Assembly: GCA_029262755.1 (NCBI GenBank)
Contig: JAJCYU010000251.1
Location: 1 to 33,415, forward strand
Direction: 5' to 3'
Length of the DNA: 33,415 nt
Source of the DNA: Anaerolineae bacterium
GTDB taxonomy: Bacteria > Chloroflexota > Anaerolineae > Epilineales > Epilineaceae
Part shown: piece by piece, positions 17,429 to 26,845 of the stretch
How positions within the stretch are numbered: the stretch's first letter is position 1
Layout of the letters: the number at the start of each line of letters is the position of its first letter
The notes under the pieces: model-generated
The model's input: only the letters and a program-made list of their open reading frames with translations
Told to the model about the DNA's origin: nothing
Databases searched by the model: none
Program-made: the position numbers and the translations under genes

Positions 17429-20413
17429 ATGTTGTTCTCTGCCCCCTTGGCTCGCACCTTCGTGGTTGTCGGCGTCGTGGTGATCGCCCTGTCTGTATGG
17501 GGCGCTCCGTCCGCAGCGCAGCCTGCAGCGCCGTTTTCCTGGGTCTGGATCGAAGGGGAGGACGCGCAGCGGCATGATTTCAACGGCCACTCTTGGTACT
17601 GCTGTGACGGCGTCCGGGCCGACCTCCTATCACCCGGAATTCCGGAGCAACGGGACGGCGCCTGGCTGGCGCACTATGCGAACGACGGGCAGACCGCGAC
17701 GGCCTCGTGGGATGTGGACGTACCTACGAGCGCCTCGTACACCGTTTGGGCGCGCGTCTCAAGCTGGAACGTCGGCCTGTGGTGGCAGATGGACGGCCAG
17801 ACGCGGCGCGCACACGACGCCGCCGCGGACCCGCGCGAGTACCTGAACCTGCTCGAGCCGGGCCGAATCGACATCCGCTTTCTATCCTGGCAACGGCTGG
17901 GCGATACCGAGTTAGAGGGCGGCGCTCATCAACTAACCCTGGGGCTGGAAGGACATCCGAGCCGCAACGAGGGCCAAGAAGTGCATGGTGGCGTGGACGC
18001 CATCGTGCTGGTCGCCGCAGACGCGCTCTGGGCGCCTTCGGGCGCGATGCAGCCACCCACCGGCAACGAAGCAGCGCCGCAGCGCGATACTTGGTTCCCG
18101 CTCGTACCATCGGACGATCCGTTCTCGGATGCCTCCGTGACCGATGCCGGCGGATTGCTGCATGCGCCGGCCGGTCGACACGGAGCGCTTCGGCCAGACG
18201 GTCGCTCCTTCCGGTTTGAAGACGGCACGCCCGTGAAATTTTGGGGCGTCAACGCGCACCCGCCCGCCACGGAGGAGCTCGCCCAACGCCAGGCTCGTTG
18301 GTTGGTCAAGCAGGGTGTCAACCTCGTCCGCCTCCACCCGGTGCAATCGGTCGTCGGCCTGCTCGAACGCGACCCGGCTACCGGAAACCGGCGGCTGAAT
18401 CCCGAGCACCTCGACAAGCTCGATCGCTGGTTCGCGGTGCTCAAGGAACACGGCATCTACATGACGTGGTCGCCCGTGTATCCGCACATCATCACCGCCG
18501 ATGACGGCTATCCGGTCAACCTCTACAACGAGCTGCAGGATGCCAACACGTGGAATATGCCTCCGGGGACTAGCGGCAAGTCGAGCTCCGGAGTCGTGAA
18601 CGTAATGCGACCCCTTCAAGATGCCGAATGGGCGTGGCTAAAGCCGCTGCTCGAGCACGTCAACCCCTACACGGAGCTGCGCTACGTCGACGATCCGGCG
18701 TTGGCACTCCTAGAGACCCACAACGAGGACTCGATCTTCTGGCATTGGCCGCTCAACAGCTTGCAGGGCGGCGAGTTGCCGGGCCACCTGGCCGCGCTGC
18801 AGGGCATGTGGGCCACGTGGCTCCAAGATCGCTACGCAAGCGACGCCGCGCTGCTGGCCGCTTGGGGACCACCCGGCAGTGGCAGCCGACCGGGCGACGG
18901 CTTGGGCAACGATACGATGGCGATCTACGGCGCCTGGGAGTTCGAAGCAGACGGCCCGCCGCAACATCCGATGGAACAGGCTCGTTTGGGCGATTGGATC
19001 CGCTTCCTTGCCGAGACGCAGGCAGGCTACTTCGCGCGACGCGAAGCGGAGGTACGTGCGCTCGGCTACCGCGGCGTCACTGTGACCACCGCCTGGATGT
19101 CCGGCGGACCCGCTGCTCACCTGGCCAACGTTTGGACCGACGACGTGGCCGAGGCGATCGATCGGCACAGCTACTTCGGAGGTGGCGAGGGCGGGCACAG
19201 CGTGCGGCCGGGCACGGTCAACAACGGTTCACACCTCGGCGCACCGGGCAGCGGCATCTTGCAACGCGGCCTCGAGCAGGTGGAGGACAAGCCCTTCCTG
19301 CTCTCGGAATGGACGCAGTCGCCGCCCAACCAATGGAAGGCGGAGATCGCTCCTTTGTTCGCGTTCTACGGCATGGGTTTGCACGGCTGGGATGCGTCGA
19401 TGCACTTCTCCGCCGATCAAGACGGACGTATGGGCGGTGGATGGCCCGACGAGAATAGCTACGTCTCCGAAACTCCCCACTACGCGGGCCAGTTTCCGGT
19501 TCTCGCGCGCAGCGTCCACCGCGGCGACTTCGACGAAGGGCCGCTCGCTGCCGCACGGCGCTTGGCCGTCGACGACATTTTCCGCGGCGTGGACGCGTTG
19601 ACCCGGGACACGCCATCGGGCGGCTGGGCCGGCGATGCTCCCGGAGGAGCCCTGGCGACGCCGAGAGAGGTCTTCGCGATCGGCCGCACCACGCTCGATA
19701 TCGGCGACGACCTTCCGCGCAGCGAGCGCTTGGACTGGTCGAGCTATTGGGACGAGTCCGCGCGAAGCATCCGCAGCGCAACCGATCAGCTGGAGTGGGA
19801 CTACGGACGCCGCGTGGTCCAGGCGCGTAGCCCGCGCACCCAGGGCGTCATCGGCTGGGCAGGCGCCGACGGTGGGGAAACGTGGTCGCTGCCGGCGCTC
19901 GAGGTCACGGTCCGGACACCCTTCGTGAGCCTGTTGCTGACGAGCCTCGATGATCGCGTGCTTGTAGAGAGCGGACATATCCTGGTCACGGCCCTCGCGC
20001 GCGACCAGCAGACAGGGGCCCGCTACAGCGCGGACGGCTCCCGGCTCGAGGCTCTGGGCGGCCCGCCGCTGCTACTGGAGCCCGTGCAAGCGGATCTCCG
20101 CTTCACCGGTCCGTCCATCACCTCAGCCCATCGCCTTGACATCCACGGTGTGCCCATAGGCGAACCGATTGAACATGACGCGGACTCCGTGACCCTCGAC
20201 GGCCGGTGGGCGAGCTATCAATACGAGATCCGTCGTGACGTGGCGCCGACGGAATCGACGCCGTCCGCATCCCCGGTCCCGAGCCCCATCCCTTCACGCG
20301 AGCCGACCCGTGGTCCGGCGCCCACGGCTTTAGCGACGCAACCGCCCACGGGCGACATGCCTCCGCTGGCTCTGCCTTGGCTTGCTCGAGGCTCGGGGGC
20401 GGCGCTGCGCTAA
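17429..20413 (+). CDS. Secreted glycoside-hydrolase-like (clan A/GH5-like, TIM-barrel) protein with N-terminal CBM-like module and C-terminal LPWLARG tail
   Basis: Signal peptide-like MLFSAPLARTFVVVGVVVIALSVWGAPSAAQPA. FRFEDGTPVKFWGVNAHPPATEELAQRQARWLVKQGVNLVRLHPV...HLDKLDRWFAVLKEHGIYMTWSPVYP...LLETHNEDSIFWHW...PFLLSEWTQSPPNQW. C-terminus PPLALPWLARGSGAALR. Confidence 0.75.
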   Translation: MLFSAPLARTFVVVGVVVIALSVWGAPSAAQPAAPFSWVWIEGEDAQRHDFNGHSWYCCDGVRADLLSPGIPEQRDGAWLAHYANDGQTATASWDVDVPTSASYTVWARVSSWNVGLWWQMDGQTRRAHDAAADPREYLNLLEPGRIDIRFLSWQRLGDTELEGGAHQLTLGLEGHPSRNEGQEVHGGVDAIVLVAADALWAPSGAMQPPTGNEAAPQRDTWFPLVPSDDPFSDASVTDAGGLLHAPAGRHGALRPDGRSFRFEDGTPVKFWGVNAHPPATEELAQRQARWLVKQGVNLVRLHPVQSVVGLLERDPATGNRRLNPEHLDKLDRWFAVLKEHGIYMTWSPVYPHIITADDGYPVNLYNELQDANTWNMPPGTSGKSSSGVVNVMRPLQDAEWAWLKPLLEHVNPYTELRYVDDPALALLETHNEDSIFWHWPLNSLQGGELPGHLAALQGMWATWLQDRYASDAALLAAWGPPGSGSRPGDGLGNDTMAIYGAWEFEADGPPQHPMEQARLGDWIRFLAETQAGYFARREAEVRALGYRGVTVTTAWMSGGPAAHLANVWTDDVAEAIDRHSYFGGGEGGHSVRPGTVNNGSHLGAPGSGILQRGLEQVEDKPFLLSEWTQSPPNQWKAEIAPLFAFYGMGLHGWDASMHFSADQDGRMGGGWPDENSYVSETPHYAGQFPVLARSVHRGDFDEGPLAAARRLAVDDIFRGVDALTRDTPSGGWAGDAPGGALATPREVFAIGRTTLDIGDDLPRSERLDWSSYWDESARSIRSATDQLEWDYGRRVVQARSPRTQGVIGWAGADGGETWSLPALEVTVRTPFVSLLLTSLDDRVLVESGHILVTALARDQQTGARYSADGSRLEALGGPPLLLEPVQADLRFTGPSITSAHRLDIHGVPIGEPIEHDADSVTLDGRWASYQYEIRRDVAPTESTPSASPVPSPIPSREPTRGPAPTALATQPPTGDMPPLALPWLARGSGAALR

Positions 20414-20448
20414 GGGTGCGCGCTAAGGGCTCGCCCTAAGGTTCGCCC
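20410..20448 (+). repeat. Three-copy ~13-bp degenerate tandem repeat spanning the stop codon
   Basis: ctaagggtgcgcg / ctaagggctcgcc / ctaaggttcgccc. TAA at 20411, 20424 and 20437 falls in all three forward frames. Confidence 0.7.
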
Positions 20449-20535
20449 AAACATTCGCGGGCGATGGGACTTGTTCGGGGAACCCGGCAAACGCAGAAGG
20501 TCCAAGACCCTACGCGGTGGCCGGGCGCGACCGCG

Positions 20536-21483
20536 TCATGGCTGCGCAGGCGCGGGGAGATCTTCGACAGCGAGAAGCGCATCCACCGCGCGGTGGACGG
20601 TATCGACGTCGAGCCATGACATATCGCGCGGGGACTCCGGCGCTACGACGGATACAGTCGGGCCGCTCGGCGCCCATCGATCCGGCGAGGTCGGGCCGAA
20701 CAGGGCCAAGGTCGGCACGCCGAGTTGCGCGGCGAGGTGTGTCGGCCCGCTATCGTTGCCGACGTAGGCGCGCGCCCCCTGCAACGCCTTGGACAACGCT
20801 CCAAGGCTGGGCGCCACCATCGCGCCGAGATCGTCGCGCCACGTGCGTAGCGCAACATCGCCCCACTGCTGCCATTCTACTTCGCCGAGAATCGGCTGAA
20901 CCACGTGCCCGGACTCGCGCAGTGCTCCCACGAGTTGGGCGAAGTGCGCACGGGGCCAGCGTTTCATCGCGCCACCACTACCTGGATGGATTACGATGGG
21001 GCCACCCTCTGCCGCACGCGAGGTCGCTTCGTCCCGCCCGGAAGCGGGCACCGGATCCACGACGAAATCCTGATCGGCCAGGCACGCCAGATGCCACCGT
21101 GCAACGTGATCCGTCCATTCTTCCGGCGGCCGTGGCGGTACGAACGCGATCTGCGCCTGCGGAGCGAGACGACGGACCGCGTGCGCCCATGCATCATCAC
21201 CACGGCTGACGAAGGACACGATGGAATGGGCGTCGGCCAACGCCGCTTGGAGATCGGAGTCCAGATGATCGAGACCCGGCGCAAAGAGGCGCGCCCAACG
21301 CTCGTGCTGGCCATCCACGGCTTCGACTCCGGGCAGCACGCGTGCGGCAAGCCTTGCCTTGCTCCAGCCGGTGACCGTCCAGGTATGGGTGTCGGTCGCG
21401 ACCGCCTGCTGCCCCAAAGCACGCAAGATTGGCCACGTCAGGACAAAGTCTCCGAGCGCGCTGTCGTGGACCACGATGTGCAT
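20536..21483 (-). CDS. Glycosyltransferase family 9 (heptosyltransferase-like)
   Basis: MHIVVHDSALGDFVLTWPILRAL, IVIHPGSGGAMKRWPRAHFAQLV, YVGNDSGPTHLAAQLGVPTLALFGPTSPDRWAP are GT9 hallmarks. Confidence 0.9.
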   Translation of the reverse strand: MHIVVHDSALGDFVLTWPILRALGQQAVATDTHTWTVTGWSKARLAARVLPGVEAVDGQHERWARLFAPGLDHLDSDLQAALADAHSIVSFVSRGDDAWAHAVRRLAPQAQIAFVPPRPPEEWTDHVARWHLACLADQDFVVDPVPASGRDEATSRAAEGGPIVIHPGSGGAMKRWPRAHFAQLVGALRESGHVVQPILGEVEWQQWGDVALRTWRDDLGAMVAPSLGALSKALQGARAYVGNDSGPTHLAAQLGVPTLALFGPTSPDRWAPSGPTVSVVAPESPRDMSWLDVDTVHRAVDALLAVEDLPAPAQP

Positions 21484-21846
21484 GGCGGTTGCGTCCTTGG
21501 GATGGCAGCGGAAGAAAGACAGGGTGCCAATCTACGGAACGAAGTCGACGTCGAAACCACCAGCACTTCGACCATACGCGACGTGAGCCCCGTGGGGCCA
21601 TCCGCACACGCGGGTGCGCAGAAGAACCGTGACGTTCGTCTACGAAGGCAATCCGCAGACACAAGGCGGATCGGCCAGCGATCCGATCAGGACGATGTCG
21701 AGCTTGCGGCGTAGTCAGGCGGCCGATTGTAGGCCGAGGGTGATGGGCATTCCAATGTGCCTGCCGACCAGCCCGTACAGAGCGCTGGGCCAGCGCCACG
21801 TCGATCGACCGACCTCCGATTGTCGAGAGGGCGGAGGCTGGAGCGC

Positions 21847-24102
21847 CTACGGCTTGCCGGGCGAATCGGGCAGGTCGGGCACGGCGGCAGACGTTGGGAG
21901 TGCGATCTCGATCTGTCGTGCAATCCACGGCATATCCCGGCGGTCGAGCACGCCGGGTGTTGGTCCCTCGCTCTGCGCTCCAGCAGGCATCGTGGCGTCG
22001 AGTTGATCCGGCGCTAGCGGCGCCTGCTGGCTCCACGCAAGCGGGGAGGCGAGACCGAGGCGAGCGCTGATATGTTGCAGATCGTCCAGATCAACGCCGC
22101 CGTCGCGGTCCAAGTCGGTGCAAGGCACGTCGAGTGGGCCGCTCCGCCGGAACCTCGCGGCGACGGCGGAGAGGTCGCCGACGTCGATGCGTCCATCCGC
22201 GTTTACATCGCCCCGGGTCAGGATCGCAGGCGCGATCTGCATACGCTGGCCGGCGCGCAGCGGGATGAGGCCGCCGTCGATGGACAAGCCGCAGGCCATC
22301 GTTGCGGTGATCGGATAGCGGTCGGGAGGCAAGCGGTCGAAGAAGTAGCGACCCGTCGGACCGGTCACGGTGCTGAGCGGTCCGAGGCGAACCACAGCAC
22401 CGCGCACAGGACCTTGGTCGTCAAACAACACGCCGCTGGCGCTCGCGGTATCGCGCGGACAAGGAGCGCTCTTCACACGGGCAGCAACGACCTCCAGCCG
22501 GCGGCATGCGTTCTCGCCCATCGTCACGCCGTCGATCTCGACGAAGCCGCCCAGCATCGCGTCGAGACGTTGGTTGCGTGACGTGACGGTCAGTCCGGGC
22601 GTGCCGTCGCATGCGAGGAGTTGGTATCCGTCGCCGTGACAGTTGTGCAGAGAAGGCACGTATTGCAGCCAACCCGAGGTTGTAAGCTGCGCACGGTTGA
22701 CGGGCGGCAAGGGCAAGCTCGCGAGTAGCAGGCGCCGCGGTTGGCTCACGCCCTCGACAGTGGGGCGATCGGGGAACGAATCCCACACGGCGGTCACGGC
22801 GCCGAGGCCGTCGAGCGCGACGGCCTGACGCCGCGCGTCGATCAGGGCGGGCGCACGGTCGAGGCGCAATGGCTCGTCCGCGAGTCGCTCATCAACCCAG
22901 GCGCCGTATAGGCGTGCGCCCGGATCCCTCGTCTCCCCCCAAGCCACGAACGCGCGGCCGCCGCCACCGCCCAACGCAATGTCCAGCAGCGCACCGCGCG
23001 CCGGGCGATAGCGAATGCGGTCGAGCTCCCACGGGCCGGCATCGTCCGGCCGGCTCGCAACCCGCACCGTTCCGCCATCGCCCTCGTCCACCCATGCCGC
23101 GACGAGGCGCCCTGTGCCGTCCGCCACCACATGCGGTGACCGCTGCAAACCGCCCACGGTTCGCGCTAGAGATTCGTCGGGCCACCACGCATCTCCGCGG
23201 CCGACGTGACTTCCTGCGGGTAGTCGGGCGGCAAAGATTCCGCTGCGCCGGCCACGCGTATCTCGCCAGATCGCGTGAAGATCGCCCGACACGTTCATGG
23301 CCAGGTCGATATCGCGTTGGTCGCCCGGCGCGTGCGCAGCGTGAACAAGAACGGACGGTGTCCACCGACCATCGGGTTCGCGCATAGCGTGGCGTAGATC
23401 GGCGTTTTCACCGCGCAAGTCCGTCCAGGCCGCATGCACCCTCCCCCATGGATCGGCGACCAACGCGGGCTTCCACTGAGGCGCGGCTACGGCGTCGACA
23501 TATTCGGGCTTCGAGAACGAGGATTCGTTGGTTCGCATCACCGCATGAGCAATGGCCGCCCGCTCTAGGAGCGGCAGCTCGAAGAGCACGTGCACGGCGC
23601 CGTCGCTGTCGAGCACAACGACGGGCGCCGCAGCCGGACCGGAGACGACCGTGATGGGTGGCAGCCACGTCCGCGCCCATGGCCGGTGCGCATAGCGAAT
23701 AGAAGCGCCTGGCGCATTCGAGGCAGCCGTCCCGGCCGACCGCTCCTGCCACACGGCGTGCAAGCCGCCCGCATGATCGACCCAGAGATCAACCTCTTCC
23801 TGCCCCCGCCCAGACGCGGACTCGACCAGTGGTTGCGGGAACGACCATCGAGAACTGTCTTGGGCCAGGACTACGGCGCGCTCGTCTGCTTGGAGCGAAC
23901 CGAACAGTGTCGCGGCAAACGAGGCAGCGGCGACCCAGGACCAGAGCGCTCGAGACATGGGGCCGCGTCGCCGCGCCGCGCCGACTCGCGATCGCGAACG
24001 TGACCGTGAATGGGAACGGGATGGGGTACGGGAACGTGAACGGGCTCGACCGGTCATGACCTGGACCGAAGCCAGGATGGGAACCCGCTCTGGATTCGAC
24101 AC
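21847..24102 (-). CDS. Secreted protein with BNR/propeller-like repeats, dockerin type I-like domain and C-terminal MPWIAR tail
   Basis: Dockerin-like GDVNADGRIDVGDLSAVAARFRRSGPLDVPCTDLDRDGGVDLDDLQHISARLG. Repeats such as LDSDGAVHVLFE, ADPWGRVHAAWTDLRGENADLRHA, NVSGDLHAIWRDTRGRRSGIFAA. GTG at 24102 preceded by GGAGG; a shorter ATG start at 23958 would give MSRALWSWVAAASFAATLFGS. Confidence 0.75.
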   Translation of the reverse strand: MSNPERVPILASVQVMTGRARSRSRTPSRSHSRSRSRSRVGAARRRGPMSRALWSWVAAASFAATLFGSLQADERAVVLAQDSSRWSFPQPLVESASGRGQEEVDLWVDHAGGLHAVWQERSAGTAASNAPGASIRYAHRPWARTWLPPITVVSGPAAAPVVVLDSDGAVHVLFELPLLERAAIAHAVMRTNESSFSKPEYVDAVAAPQWKPALVADPWGRVHAAWTDLRGENADLRHAMREPDGRWTPSVLVHAAHAPGDQRDIDLAMNVSGDLHAIWRDTRGRRSGIFAARLPAGSHVGRGDAWWPDESLARTVGGLQRSPHVVADGTGRLVAAWVDEGDGGTVRVASRPDDAGPWELDRIRYRPARGALLDIALGGGGGRAFVAWGETRDPGARLYGAWVDERLADEPLRLDRAPALIDARRQAVALDGLGAVTAVWDSFPDRPTVEGVSQPRRLLLASLPLPPVNRAQLTTSGWLQYVPSLHNCHGDGYQLLACDGTPGLTVTSRNQRLDAMLGGFVEIDGVTMGENACRRLEVVAARVKSAPCPRDTASASGVLFDDQGPVRGAVVRLGPLSTVTGPTGRYFFDRLPPDRYPITATMACGLSIDGGLIPLRAGQRMQIAPAILTRGDVNADGRIDVGDLSAVAARFRRSGPLDVPCTDLDRDGGVDLDDLQHISARLGLASPLAWSQQAPLAPDQLDATMPAGAQSEGPTPGVLDRRDMPWIARQIEIALPTSAAVPDLPDSPGKP
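23987..24052. repeat. Degenerate hexanucleotide repeat encoding an Arg-Ser run
   Basis: cgcgat cgcgaa cgtgac cgtgaa tgggaa cgggat ggggta cgggaa cgtgaa cgggct. On the minus strand it reads RARSRSRTPSRSHSRSRSRSR. Confidence 0.75.
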
Positions 24103-24226
24103 GAAGACCTCCGTGTAGGACATCGGCGAACGCGTATGCTGGCGCAACGTCCTGGCTCAGGTGCGATTCGTGCGGATAGATGGCACGACGTTGTGGGTCT
24201 GCGTGCACCAAAGATGGAGCGAGCCT

Positions 24227-25462
24227 TCACGTACCGGCGTCCGCGAGTGCGTCTCCATAGAGCGGACCGGAGCGTGGTCCCCGCTCTACGAGCGCACGTA
24301 GCGCGTCGTCGTATCGCGGCGCCATCATCGCCCAATCGTAGCTTGCGACCGCGTCGCGCAGGGCGACCCGCGTCGGGTCGAGCGACCAGTCCAGACGCGT
24401 GTCCGGCGCGGATAGGAGGGAGGCGAGTCGTTCGTGCAACGACGATTCGTCGCGCACAAGACAGGCTTCGAGCAACGCGTCGGGCAAGATCTCCGGATAG
24501 CTCAAGCGCCAGGGAGCGACGGGCATGCAGCCACAATAGATGGCCTCGCAGAGGGCAGCGCCGAAAAACTCGTGCCGCGCGGTCGAAACAACGACATCGC
24601 CGCGCCATAGCCAGCGCGCATAATCGCCCCGGCTCTGTGCGTAGCCCCATTGGACAATGCGCGGACCGAGAGCCTCCCGCGCTGCGGCGAAGACGGCGGG
24701 CTCCCGAACGAATTGTTCGCCAAGGATGATCAGCTCGAAGTCGAGATCGCGGGCCGCCAGCGCATGCATTGCGCGAAAGAAGACCTCGGGACCCTTGTCG
24801 TGTTCCCATCTATGGTTCCAGACGATGCGGACGGGGCCGGGGGGACGGGCCTTTGGTCGTGCAGCGTCCAGCACGCGCAGGTCTATGCCCAAGGGTAGGA
24901 CGCTGCTACGGGCGGCGACCGCGTCGGGCGCACCAGGCTCGCGGAAGTCCGGGAATTGCCCCAGGAATCCAGGCAGCGCAGTGAGAAAGCTGTCGCGGTT
25001 GAAGGCGGAGTTCCACCAGACGGCATCCGCGGCGAGACAGGAGCTCAGGTTGGTGAACCCGTAGTGTTCGTCGACGCGCTTGGCTCGGCGCCGGCGGGAA
25101 TCGCTCCAGGCGTCCTCGGCGGGCGGTTCCGGATACGCCAGCTGGTTCTCATGCATGTAGAGCGCGGCAGGGACGTCGGCCAGCCTGGAGCGCGAGAGCG
25201 CGAGGAAGGCGGCGAGATCCAGCATATCGCCGGCAAGCACAACGTCCGGACGGGGACCCTCATCGGAAAGCTGGCGTCGCGCCAAGGTGAGAGCGCCGCC
25301 GTGCATGCGCCACTTCCAAAAGCGGCCGGGCATCGTTGCCCGTTGGATCTCGTGACCGCTGTGGGCGGCGAATCCGTGCAACCACGCAGCGTGTGAGCCC
25401 GTTTCGTAGGGCTCCACGACAAGGACGCGAAGCGTCCTAGGCACGGCGGCAGAGGTAGGCAA
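24227..25462 (-). CDS. DUF3524/GTDC1-like glycosyltransferase, homolog of tRNA-queuosine alpha-mannosyltransferase; TTG start
   Basis: LRVLVVEPYETGSHAAWLHGFAAHSGHEIQRATMPGRFWKWRMHGGALTLA...LYMHENQLAYP...HYGFTNLSSCLAADAVWWNSAFNRDSFLTALPGFL...VRIVWNHRWEHDKGPEVFFRAM follows the GTDC1 pattern (GSH, HENQL, NS.FN..SFL). Confidence 0.8.
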   Translation of the reverse strand: MPTSAAVPRTLRVLVVEPYETGSHAAWLHGFAAHSGHEIQRATMPGRFWKWRMHGGALTLARRQLSDEGPRPDVVLAGDMLDLAAFLALSRSRLADVPAALYMHENQLAYPEPPAEDAWSDSRRRRAKRVDEHYGFTNLSSCLAADAVWWNSAFNRDSFLTALPGFLGQFPDFREPGAPDAVAARSSVLPLGIDLRVLDAARPKARPPGPVRIVWNHRWEHDKGPEVFFRAMHALAARDLDFELIILGEQFVREPAVFAAAREALGPRIVQWGYAQSRGDYARWLWRGDVVVSTARHEFFGAALCEAIYCGCMPVAPWRLSYPEILPDALLEACLVRDESSLHERLASLLSAPDTRLDWSLDPTRVALRDAVASYDWAMMAPRYDDALRALVERGPRSGPLYGDALADAGT

Positions 25463-26845
25463 TCACGGACCCGAGCGCGTTGGGGTCGCCGCAACCGGCG
25501 GAGAAACCGCGGGCGCCCGACCGGGCGTCGGCGTCGGCTCGCTGTTCGGCGTCGGTGTGGGCGTCGGCAGGCGCGTTCCGACGAGCAGCACCTCCACCTG
25601 CTCCGGCGTGATGCTCTCGACGGTCAGACCCTGATCCTCCGGAACCCGCACCAACACGACGAGCCGGTAGGTGCCGGCCGTACGCTCCTCGATGTCTACC
25701 CGCGCCGATAGGTCCGTTGCGCTCAGCTGTTCCAGAACGGGCTGGGAGCCCGTGACCGCGACAAGCACGCGCTGCGGCGAGATCGTCGCGGTGAGACCGG
25801 GTGGTAGTCGTTCGACCACGACATCGAGCGCAAACTCGCTTCGCCCCGGCAAGGCCTCCACGAGCACGGTGACGGTGATCTCGCCCGTCGGCAGACCGTC
25901 GACGCGCAATCCCTCCGGCAAGTCGAGCGGGACGCGGACCTGGCGGGTGGTAGTCATGCCCGTGATATCGAAGATTTGGGCGTTGACAACGCCTTCCGCC
26001 ACGAGGCTCGCCATGCGCTCCCTTGGACCGTATACGGTAACCTCGCGGGGCTCAATCTCGCGCCCGCGAAGCCAGTAGCCGTCGGGGACGCGACCGGTTG
26101 GTGGCGGGACGAGCACGGGTAGGCGCAAGCCCGTCGGGCTGAAGCGCGCGGAGACATCGACGAACGCGGGGAAGGGTGTGAGCGCCGGAACGGGCGTTCC
26201 CGCGGCGTCCAGGGCGGACACCGCAACGTCCGTGTAGCGGCGTGTCACGCCGACGGCCCCCTCGACATCCGGCACGAGTGCGGCCACGCGCTCTACGCGG
26301 GCAAGACTTCGCGCGGGTCCTTGGAGCATGACCGCGTCCGGCGAGACCCGCTCACGTTCCAAGACCATGCCCTGTCCTGCTTGGCCGGCGACCCCGACGC
26401 TCACGCGCAGCGTCTCGGTGACCACCCGGTCGAAGCGTACGAGCACCTGGGGCGGGTCGATGCGCACGATTCGAGCTCCTATCCGGCGGCGCGACGCCCA
26501 CGTACTCGATGGGCTCCATCGCCATTCCACGGGCCGCATCACCGGGCCCGTTGCGGGGTCCACGGACGCGCAATCGGTATAGAGCGTCACATCGTCCGCG
26601 GACATATCCACGAGCCGATCGCCAAGACCCCGCACCGTGAGCACGACCGGCTCCGACGCTCCGATGTAGGCGTCCCATTCGTCCGGAACACCCTCGCAGG
26701 CGATGGCAGCCGCACCACCGCCCGGCAGGAGGTTGATGTCGCTCATCGCGCGTTCGGTATCGTTGCGCACGTACCAAAACAGGAACGCCAGCAGCACCGC
26801 GAGACCGGCTGTGCTCATCCGATCGAATCGACGCGCTTCGTTCAT
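25463..26845 (-). CDS. cdaR: YbbR-like domain protein (CdaR-type regulator of diadenylate cyclase)
   Basis: N-terminal single TM MSTAGLAVLLAFLFWYVRNDTERAMSD followed by repeated YbbR-like segments (VTVYGPRERMASLVAEGVVNAQIFDITGMTTTRQVRVPLDLPEGL). ATGA overlap with upstream cdaA. P/T-rich C-terminal tail. Confidence 0.85.
   Translation of the reverse strand: MNEARRFDRMSTAGLAVLLAFLFWYVRNDTERAMSDINLLPGGGAAAIACEGVPDEWDAYIGASEPVVLTVRGLGDRLVDMSADDVTLYTDCASVDPATGPVMRPVEWRWSPSSTWASRRRIGARIVRIDPPQVLVRFDRVVTETLRVSVGVAGQAGQGMVLERERVSPDAVMLQGPARSLARVERVAALVPDVEGAVGVTRRYTDVAVSALDAAGTPVPALTPFPAFVDVSARFSPTGLRLPVLVPPPTGRVPDGYWLRGREIEPREVTVYGPRERMASLVAEGVVNAQIFDITGMTTTRQVRVPLDLPEGLRVDGLPTGEITVTVLVEALPGRSEFALDVVVERLPPGLTATISPQRVLVAVTGSQPVLEQLSATDLSARVDIEERTAGTYRLVVLVRVPEDQGLTVESITPEQVEVLLVGTRLPTPTPTPNSEPTPTPGRAPAVSPPVAATPTRSGP

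Noticed and set aside
17931-18619. Minus-strand ORF within the GH-like gene
   Set aside because: Shadow of a well-supported secreted protein gene.
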